DNA of 5,295 nucleotides. Source: Thiotrichales bacterium. Lineage in GTDB: Bacteria > Pseudomonadota > Gammaproteobacteria > Thiomicrospirales > Thiomicrospiraceae. This document shows positions 1 to 5,295 of this stretch, one piece after another. The position numbers were made by a program, and so were the translations under genes. The stretch spans positions 1-5,295 of the forward strand of contig JACXUQ010000116.1 of assembly GCA_014763835.1 (NCBI GenBank), in the 5' to 3' direction. Position 1 is the stretch's first letter; every line of letters starts with the position of its first letter. The notes below the pieces were generated by a model that saw nothing but the letters and a program-made list of their open reading frames with translations, had not been told where the DNA came from and did not search any database.

Positions 1-1538
<1,538 letters not shown>

Positions 1539-1608
1539 GTCTGCCTCGATACCTTTATGACTCGAACCGTTAAACGCTTTTGACGTCACGGAAAAAACGG
1601 AACCCGTA

Positions 1609-1639
1609 ATTATATCTAAAATTACGCTAAATTTGTTAA
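1609..1639 (-). promoter_or_regulatory. Predicted sigma-70 promoter for rpoD
   Basis: On the minus strand a perfect TATAAT (1614-1609) lies in the dnaG-rpoD gap. The best -35 match is TTAACA (1639-1634), with a long 19-bp spacer, so the promoter may depend mainly on its -10 box. Transcription would start near 1602, giving a leader of about 63 nt before the rpoD ATG. This would let rpoD be expressed separately from the upstream genes, as is known for the E. coli operon. The -10 is clear; the -35 assignment is tentative. Confidence 0.65.
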
Positions 1640-1645
1640 CAAATT
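1630..1645. repeat. Perfect 16-bp palindrome over the rpoD -35 region
   Basis: The sequence AATTTGTTAACAAATT is its own reverse complement, centred between 1637 and 1638. It covers the TTAACA proposed as the rpoD -35 element and ends 15 bp from the -10 box. Its position fits an operator for a dimeric regulator that would block polymerase binding, but no regulator is identified. AT-rich palindromes of this length can also arise by chance in intergenic DNA. Confidence 0.5.
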
Positions 1646-1649
1646 ATCA

Positions 1650-1689
1650 CTAACTCACATTCAAAAACCGTTTGAAATGAGTGTGTTAG
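1650..1689 (-). other. Imperfect inverted repeat downstream of dnaG
   Basis: In the dnaG transcript, CTAA, CTCA and TTCAAA can pair with TTTGAA, TGAG and TTAG around a CGGTT loop, leaving a CACA bulge and a small internal loop. It begins about 25 bases after the dnaG stop. No run of U follows the stem, so it does not look like an intrinsic terminator. It could stabilise the 3' end of the dnaG message or be a processing site. This reading is weakly supported. Confidence 0.35.
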
Positions 1690-1713
1690 CCGCACCATTG
1701 CCGGCCTAAAACG

Positions 1714-3489
1714 TTACTTCTCGCCCGCCAAATCCTGCAAGCGGATCATTTCGGTCAGATTCCAACCCGCCTGACCCAATTTTGCTTCATCCAATGCCGC
1801 CGCCAGAGCGACAATCGCCACATCAAACTCCGCCTTCAAAAAGGCGTCGTCGTCCGGCAGCTCAGACTGCTGAATCAACTGCAACTCCGCCGCAAACCCT
1901 TTTTGGTGCAACCACTCCACCGCCGCCTCATGCAAAAACCCCTGACGCGACAAGGCGGCAATCACACCACCCAGCACTTGATAGTCACGCTGCTGGCTTT
2001 TTAAAAGGTCTTGCGCAAAATTTTCCGGAAAAAACTCCGCCCAATAGGGTCGCTTTAACAAGATACGTACCAGCTTTAACGGCAGCGTTACCACTCTATT
2101 GATTTTTACATCGGTTTTTTGCGAGGCATTAGATGGCGTTTTTTTAAAACCGGCAAAACCGGAACGCACATTCATTTGCTTTTCCAGCCGCCAGGCCGGC
2201 AAGCCCACCAACTCGGAAAGACGCTCCACCAGCAAATATTGATACAAGCCCTGCGCCAGTTGGATATAGGCTTGCGCCAACGAAACCAGCTGCTGACGCC
2301 CTTCAATACGACTTAACGGAAAACTCAAACGCCCCTGCAATCCCTGAAACAGAAAATCCGACAGCGTCAAAGCACCGCGTACCCGCGCCTGAAAGTTCTG
2401 CAAACCTTCTTTACGCACCATCGAATCCGGGTCTTCGCCCTGCGGCAGAAACAGGAATTTGACCGAACGCTCCTTCTCCATCAGCGGCAGCGCCAGCTCC
2501 AGCGCCTTCCAGGCCGCCTTGGTGCCGGCCTTGTCGCCGTCAAAACAGAACACGATTTCGTTTACCTGGCGGAACAGCATATGCAGATGATCAATGGTCG
2601 TCGCGGTACCGAGTGTCGCCACCGCATTGCGCAGCCCGAACTGCGCCAGCGCCACCACATCCATATAACCTTCCACTACCAGAATATGATCAAACTTCTC
2701 GCGCGTCTGGCGCATTTCATACAAGCCGTAAAGCGCATAGCTTTTGTGAAAAATCGGGGTTTCCGGCGAGTTGAGGTATTTTGGTAGCTCGTCACCCAGC
2801 ACACGCCCGCCAAATGCCACAACCCGTCCGCGACCATCACGGATCGGGAACATAATGCGCTGGCGGAAACGATCGTACAATTTGCCGTCGTCTTTGCGCA
2901 CCAGCATACCGGTGTCCACCAACTGCTGCTGCATCTGCGCATCGGCCTGCAATCCTTTCACCAAGGTATCCCACCCGGCAGGGGCAAACCCGATCACATA
3001 GGTTTTGGCGATTTCGGGGCTTAATCCGCGATTTTTAAGATAGGTCTTGGCCTGTTCGGATTGCGGATGATCGCGTAACTGATGGCGGTAAAACTTGGCG
3101 ACCAGATGCATAACATCATACAGGTCACGCTGCTTTTCCTGTTTGGCTTGCTGCTGTGCCTGCTGCTTGGGCGAGAGTTTTTCGCGCGGCACTTCCATGC
3201 CGTATTGCGCCGCCAGGGATTCGACTGCCTCGATAAACGAAAGACCGTCATACTCCATTAGAAATTTGATGGCGTCACCGCTCGCCCCACAACCGAAGCA
3301 GTGATAAAACTGTTTTTGCGGATTGACGTTAAAGGAGGGAGTTTTCTCGTCGTGAAACGGGCAGCACGCCTTGTAGGTGGCGCCGGCCTTTTTCAGAGGC
3401 ACACGCTGATTAATGACCTGTACCAGATCGGCACGAGCCAGCAGATTTTCAATAAATGAACGCGGGATACTACCGGTTTGATTTACCAA
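1714..3489 (-). CDS. dnaG: DNA primase DnaG
   Basis: Makes the RNA primers for the lagging strand and for replication start, working with the replicative helicase DnaB. The 591 residues compare with 581 in E. coli. The N-terminal CHC2 zinc-binding domain has its four ligands at C43, H46 (CCPFHDEKTPSF), C64 and C67 (FYHCFGCG). The RNA polymerase core has the basic stretch YDRFRQRIMFPIRD (205-218) and FGGRVLG (226-232). The Toprim metal site shows E273 (VVEGYMDVVALAQ), D317/D319 (FDGD) and D353/D355 (GEDPD), so the enzyme looks active. Residues from about 450 form the poorly conserved DnaB-binding domain. The start appears to be TTG: an in-frame TGA lies two codons upstream, no ATG occurs before the conserved IPRSF motif, and AAGG sits seven bases upstream. 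ATT at 3492 is the less likely alternative. It follows yqeY after 112 bp containing a terminator. Confidence 0.97.
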   Translation of the reverse strand: MVNQTGSIPRSFIENLLARADLVQVINQRVPLKKAGATYKACCPFHDEKTPSFNVNPQKQFYHCFGCGASGDAIKFLMEYDGLSFIEAVESLAAQYGMEVPREKLSPKQQAQQQAKQEKQRDLYDVMHLVAKFYRHQLRDHPQSEQAKTYLKNRGLSPEIAKTYVIGFAPAGWDTLVKGLQADAQMQQQLVDTGMLVRKDDGKLYDRFRQRIMFPIRDGRGRVVAFGGRVLGDELPKYLNSPETPIFHKSYALYGLYEMRQTREKFDHILVVEGYMDVVALAQFGLRNAVATLGTATTIDHLHMLFRQVNEIVFCFDGDKAGTKAAWKALELALPLMEKERSVKFLFLPQGEDPDSMVRKEGLQNFQARVRGALTLSDFLFQGLQGRLSFPLSRIEGRQQLVSLAQAYIQLAQGLYQYLLVERLSELVGLPAWRLEKQMNVRSGFAGFKKTPSNASQKTDVKINRVVTLPLKLVRILLKRPYWAEFFPENFAQDLLKSQQRDYQVLGGVIAALSRQGFLHEAAVEWLHQKGFAAELQLIQQSELPDDDAFLKAEFDVAIVALAAALDEAKLGQAGWNLTEMIRLQDLAGEK

Positions 3490-3519
3490 AATTCACACCT
3501 TATCCACAGAAAATTCACA
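3488..3519. promoter_or_regulatory. DnaA box with two flanking phased repeats at the dnaG start
   Basis: On the plus strand 3500-3508 reads TTATCCACA, an exact match to the high-affinity DnaA box consensus. It is flanked by two identical copies of AAAATTCACA, at 3488-3497 and 3510-3519. The three CACA ends fall at 3497, 3508 and 3519, an exact 11-bp period or about one helical turn, so all three face the same side of the helix. The flanking copies match the box at six of nine positions and could be weak DnaA sites. The cluster sits between the terminator and the dnaG start codon. The box match is certain; DnaA binding is inferred. Confidence 0.55.
3498..3501 (-). promoter_or_regulatory. Ribosome-binding site of dnaG, deciding a TTG start
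   Basis: AAGG on the minus strand lies eight bases before the TTG at 3489. Together with the upstream in-frame TGA (3495-3493) it favours TTG as the initiator. Its last two bases (3500-3501) overlap the DnaA box, so a protein bound there would sit at the translation start in DNA. Confidence 0.65.
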
Positions 3520-3532
3520 GCCGCCAAAACGC

Positions 3533-3563
3533 AAAAAACCCGTCAATCAGTGATTGACGGGTT
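3533..3563 (-). terminator. Rho-independent terminator between yqeY and dnaG
   Basis: In the minus-strand transcript, AACCCGTCAATCA pairs perfectly over 13 bp with TGATTGACGGGTT around a single central base, which in practice opens to a small loop. The stem runs straight into TTTTTT. It lies about 40 bases after the yqeY stop and 44 before dnaG. It would cut most transcripts after rpsU-yqeY and lower primase output. This parallels the terminator known between rpsU and dnaG in E. coli. Confidence 0.9.
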
Positions 3564-3601
3564 CTTGCTTTGCGTGACTCGATGGTCTAGCGACAGGTGA
3601 A

Positions 3602-4051
3602 TCAGCCCAACTTCGCCTTGATCAGCTTACTGACCTCGCCCATATCGGCTCGGCCCTGCATCTGCGGCTTGAGCAGCGCCATCACTTTACCCATGTCCTG
3701 CATGGTGCTGGCGCCTGTTTCGGCCATGGCCTGCTCAATCAAGCTATTAATCTCATCTTCTGTCAGCGCTTGCGGCATAAAATCCTGAATGACGGTAATC
3801 TCAAACGCTTCGATTTCGGCCAGATCCGGACGATCGGCATCGATATATTGCTTTTGAGCGTCACGGCGTTGCTTGATGGCTTTATCCAAAACAGCCAACA
3901 CGCCGGCATCGTCCAATTCAGTCTGATTATCGATTTCAACTTGCTTAACCGCCGCAAGCATAGAGCGAATAACGGTCAGACGCTCTTTCTCTTTCGCTTT
4001 CATCGCGTCCTTCATGGCCGCGGTGAGTTGCGCCTTCATCTCACTAGACAC
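3602..4051 (-). CDS. yqeY: GatB/YqeY domain-containing protein
   Basis: A 149-residue protein made almost entirely of the YqeY domain, a helical fold also found at the C-terminus of GatB, the tRNA-binding subunit of Asp/Glu-tRNA amidotransferase. Stand-alone members are near 150 residues, so this is full length. Family hallmarks are RSMLAAVKQVEID (29-41), KQRRDAQKQY (60-69), RPDLAEIEAFE (74-84), the FMPQALTEDEI segment (91-101) and GKVMALLKP followed by GRADMGEVSKLIK (121-145). It has no signal peptide or membrane segment. A role in tRNA binding or amidation is inferred from the GatB link; the cellular function of free-standing YqeY is not established. It begins 14 nt after rpsU and ends before a strong terminator, so it should be co-transcribed with rpsU. 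The start is GTG, supported by GGAG six bases upstream. ATG at codon 5 has only weak support. Confidence 0.93.
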   Translation of the reverse strand: MSSEMKAQLTAAMKDAMKAKEKERLTVIRSMLAAVKQVEIDNQTELDDAGVLAVLDKAIKQRRDAQKQYIDADRPDLAEIEAFEITVIQDFMPQALTEDEINSLIEQAMAETGASTMQDMGKVMALLKPQMQGRADMGEVSKLIKAKLG

Positions 4052-4057
4052 GAATCA

Positions 4058-4061
4058 CTCC
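4058..4061 (-). promoter_or_regulatory. Ribosome-binding site of yqeY, supporting a GTG start
   Basis: GGAG on the minus strand ends six bases before the GTG at 4051, ideal spacing. For the in-frame ATG four codons later the same motif would be 18 bases away. The site lies inside the 14-nt gap after the rpsU stop, which suggests coupled translation. Confidence 0.75.
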
Positions 4062-4065
4062 GCTC

Positions 4066-4281
4066 TTAGTAAAGACGGTTAGTACGGCGGTTTTCGCGAG
4101 ACAAACGCTTAGCCAGACGCTTGGCAGCAGCCGCTTTCATGCGCTTTTTAGCCCAGGTTGGCTTCTCATAAAATTCACGCTTGCGAGACTCGGTCAATAC
4201 ACCGGCTTTTTCACAAGCACGTTTGAAACGACGCAATGCTACGTCAAATGGTTCTGTATCACGGATTTTTACGCTTGGCAT
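4066..4281 (-). CDS. rpsU: 30S ribosomal protein S21 (bS21)
   Basis: Small basic protein of the 30S subunit, located near the anti-Shine-Dalgarno end of 16S rRNA and involved in translation initiation. The 71 residues equal the E. coli length and share its signatures: EPFDVALRRFKRACEKAGVL (10-29), REFYEKPT (35-42), then a Lys/Arg/Ala-rich helix ending in RLSRENRRTNRLY. The ATG is preceded by AGGTAG, with AGG seven bases upstream. It is the first gene of the operon, followed after 14 nt by yqeY, with a strong promoter about 90 bp upstream. Confidence 0.98.
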   Translation of the reverse strand: MPSVKIRDTEPFDVALRRFKRACEKAGVLTESRKREFYEKPTWAKKRMKAAAAKRLAKRLSRENRRTNRLY

Positions 4282-4285
4282 AATT

Positions 4286-4354
4286 CTACCTATTCAAAAT
4301 TTGGAATTCTGTTTCTACCCGCCCTTTTAAACGCCTTCGCTAAAAGACAGGTAG
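4286..4354 (-). promoter_or_regulatory. rpsU leader with mutually exclusive pairings
   Basis: Near the 5' end of the predicted rpsU leader, CTACCT (4354-4349) can pair with GGGTAG (4320-4315), closing a hairpin around an inner stem CTTTTA/TAAAAG (4346-4341 with 4329-4324). The same CTACCT is perfectly complementary to AGGTAG (4291-4286), which is the rpsU ribosome-binding site. The two pairings cannot coexist, so the leader could switch between an open and a masked initiation site. The complementarities are visible; regulation, for example by S21 itself, is inference. Confidence 0.4.
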
Positions 4355-4367
4355 CGGAAAGCCAGGA

Positions 4368-4396
4368 ATTATAAATTTCTCTGTGCACTTTTGCAA
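4368..4396 (-). promoter_or_regulatory. Strong sigma-70 promoter of the rpsU-yqeY-dnaG-rpoD operon
   Basis: The minus strand has TTGCAA (4396-4391), a 17-bp spacer and a perfect TATAAT (4373-4368). Transcription should begin near 4361, giving a leader of about 80 nt. The DNA upstream of the -35 is rich in A and T tracts, which could act as an UP element. This is the main operon promoter. Confidence 0.85.
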
Positions 4397-4414
4397 ACCC
4401 TTTTACACGAAAAC

Positions 4415-4445
4415 TTCCAATAAAAGACGATTATTTTGTTAAAAT
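4415..4445 (+). promoter_or_regulatory. Predicted extended -10 promoter of tsaD
   Basis: TGT followed by TAAAAT (4437-4445) forms an extended -10 element. Only a poor -35 candidate is seen, TTCCAA at 4415-4420 with a 19-bp spacer. The start would fall near 4452, leaving a leader of about 23 nt. It diverges from the rpsU promoter, and its -10 box is about 45 bp upstream of the rpsU -35. It is weaker than the rpsU promoter, as expected for a low-level enzyme gene. Confidence 0.5.
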
Positions 4446-4463
4446 TCAGCCACTTTGACTAAC

Positions 4464-4468
4464 AGGAA
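4464..4468 (+). promoter_or_regulatory. Ribosome-binding site of tsaD
   Basis: AGGAA lies six bases before the ATG at 4475. The site overlaps an in-frame TAA at 4460-4462 just upstream, so translation cannot start further 5'. This fixes the short N-terminal extension of the protein. Confidence 0.8.
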
Positions 4469-4474
4469 AGCGCC

Positions 4475-5295
4475 ATGACCACCGCCGTCTCCACCTCTTC
4501 ACGCCAATCTCTGCTGGTTCTGGGCATTGAAAGCTCCTGTGATGAAACCGCCGTCGCGCTTTACCACACCCAGAAAGGTCTTCTGGCGCACAACCTTTAT
4601 TCACAGGTGGAACTGCACGCCCAATACGGTGGCGTGGTGCCCGAACTGGCTTCGCGCGACCATATCCAGAAACTGACACCACTGATTCTGCAAACCATGC
4701 AAGAGGCAAATGTCGCAGGTAAAGATATTCAAGGTATCGCCTACACTGCCGGCCCGGGACTGATGGGCGCGCTACTCACCGGCGCTTCGGTGGCCAGAAG
4801 CCTCGCCTATGCCTGGCAGATTCCCGCCATCGGCGTGCATCATATGGAAGGCCACCTGCTCGCGCCGATGCTGGAAGACCCGAAACCGCAATTTCCGTTT
4901 ATCTGCCTGCTGGTGTCCGGCGGCCACAGTATGATTATCCGCGTGGACGGTATCGGCCGCTACAAGCTGCTGGGCGATACGCTGGACGACGCCGCCGGCG
5001 AAGCCTTTGACAAAACCGCCAAACTGCTCGACCTCGGTTATCCGGGCGGACCTAAGGTCTCCAATCTGGCATTGCAGGGCGATGCGAAGCGCTACCACTT
5101 TCCGCGCCCGATGATCGACCGCCCCGGATTGGACATGAGCTTCAGCGGCCTCAAAACCTACACGCTCAACACCTGGAACGACGCTATCGCCCAAAACGAT
5201 GCGACCGAGCAGACCAAGGCCGACATCTGCCGCGCCTTTGAACTGGCCGTCGCCGACACCCTGGCGATCAAATGCAAACGTGCTTTGGAGCAGGA
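4475..5295 (+). CDS. tsaD: tRNA N6-threonylcarbamoyladenosine transferase TsaD, 3' end cut by window
   Basis: Catalytic subunit that, with TsaB and TsaE, transfers the threonylcarbamoyl group from threonylcarbamoyl-AMP to A37 of ANN-decoding tRNAs. The first 273 residues are present; the family is usually 335-350. The ASKHA/Kae1 core shows GIESSCDET (17-25), YGGVVPELASRDH (51-63), AYTAGPGLMGALL (89-101), the metal-binding HHMEGH with ligands H123 and H127 (E. coli H111/H115), LLVSGGH (145-151), DDAAGEAFDKTAKLL (171-185), YPGGP (189-193) and SFSGLKT (222-228). The last metal-binding aspartate lies beyond the window. The protein carries about 12 more N-terminal residues (Ser/Thr-rich) than E. 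coli TsaD. The ATG is fixed by AGGAA and an in-frame stop just upstream. It diverges from rpsU, a gene order conserved across gammaproteobacteria. Formerly called Gcp or YgjD. Confidence 0.97.
   Translation, partial: MTTAVSTSSRQSLLVLGIESSCDETAVALYHTQKGLLAHNLYSQVELHAQYGGVVPELASRDHIQKLTPLILQTMQEANVAGKDIQGIAYTAGPGLMGALLTGASVARSLAYAWQIPAIGVHHMEGHLLAPMLEDPKPQFPFICLLVSGGHSMIIRVDGIGRYKLLGDTLDDAAGEAFDKTAKLLDLGYPGGPKVSNLALQGDAKRYHFPRPMIDRPGLDMSFSGLKTYTLNTWNDAIAQNDATEQTKADICRAFELAVADTLAIKCKRALEQ

Noticed and set aside
3498..3528. Possible dnaG promoter TTGGCG, 17 bp, GATAAG on the minus strand
   Set aside because: The -10 is a poor match and the implied start would fall at or beyond the dnaG start codon, leaving no ribosome-binding site in the transcript.
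4282..4474. LexA/SOS box in the rpsU-tsaD divergent region, as known in E. coli
   Set aside because: No CTGT-N8-ACAG type palindrome is visible here.
4772..5194. Minus-strand open frame of 140 codons
   Set aside because: It is antisense to conserved TsaD motifs (HMEGH to SFSGLKT), with no ribosome-binding site or known domain seen; a coding shadow.

Overview
The window is the macromolecular-synthesis locus of a gammaproteobacterium: rpsU, a GatB/YqeY-domain gene, dnaG and rpoD all read on the minus strand, with tsaD diverging on the plus strand. RpoD, DnaG, S21 and TsaD all align closely by eye with the Escherichia coli proteins from memory. The extra yqeY-type gene between rpsU and dnaG is the arrangement seen in Pseudomonas and other non-enteric gammaproteobacteria. 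The genus cannot be fixed from this sequence; a sulfur-oxidising Thiomicrospira/Hydrogenovibrio-type bacterium is only a guess. No mobile element, tRNA, rRNA or CRISPR array is visible.

Layout from high to low coordinates. tsaD (4475 to the right edge, C-terminus missing) and rpsU (4281-4066) diverge from a 193-bp region holding a strong sigma-70 promoter for rpsU, a weaker extended -10 promoter for tsaD, and an rpsU leader with mutually exclusive pairings. yqeY (4051-3602) follows rpsU after 14 nt and starts with GTG. The 112-bp gap before dnaG holds a textbook intrinsic terminator and then, at the dnaG ribosome-binding site, a perfect DnaA box flanked by two identical 10-mers on an 11-bp period. 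dnaG (3489-1714) appears to start with TTG. A 175-bp gap with its own TATAAT promoter, overlapped by a perfect 16-bp palindrome, precedes rpoD (1538 to the left edge, region 4 missing).

The genes link translation (S21), replication priming (DnaG) and transcription initiation (sigma-70), with the tRNA t6A-modification gene tsaD next door. The terminator and the internal promoter would let one operon give very different amounts of S21, primase and sigma factor. The gene content is ordinary housekeeping and I see no undescribed multi-gene system. The points worth a second look are regulatory: the phased DnaA-box cluster at the primase start, the rpsU leader, and the palindrome on the rpoD promoter.
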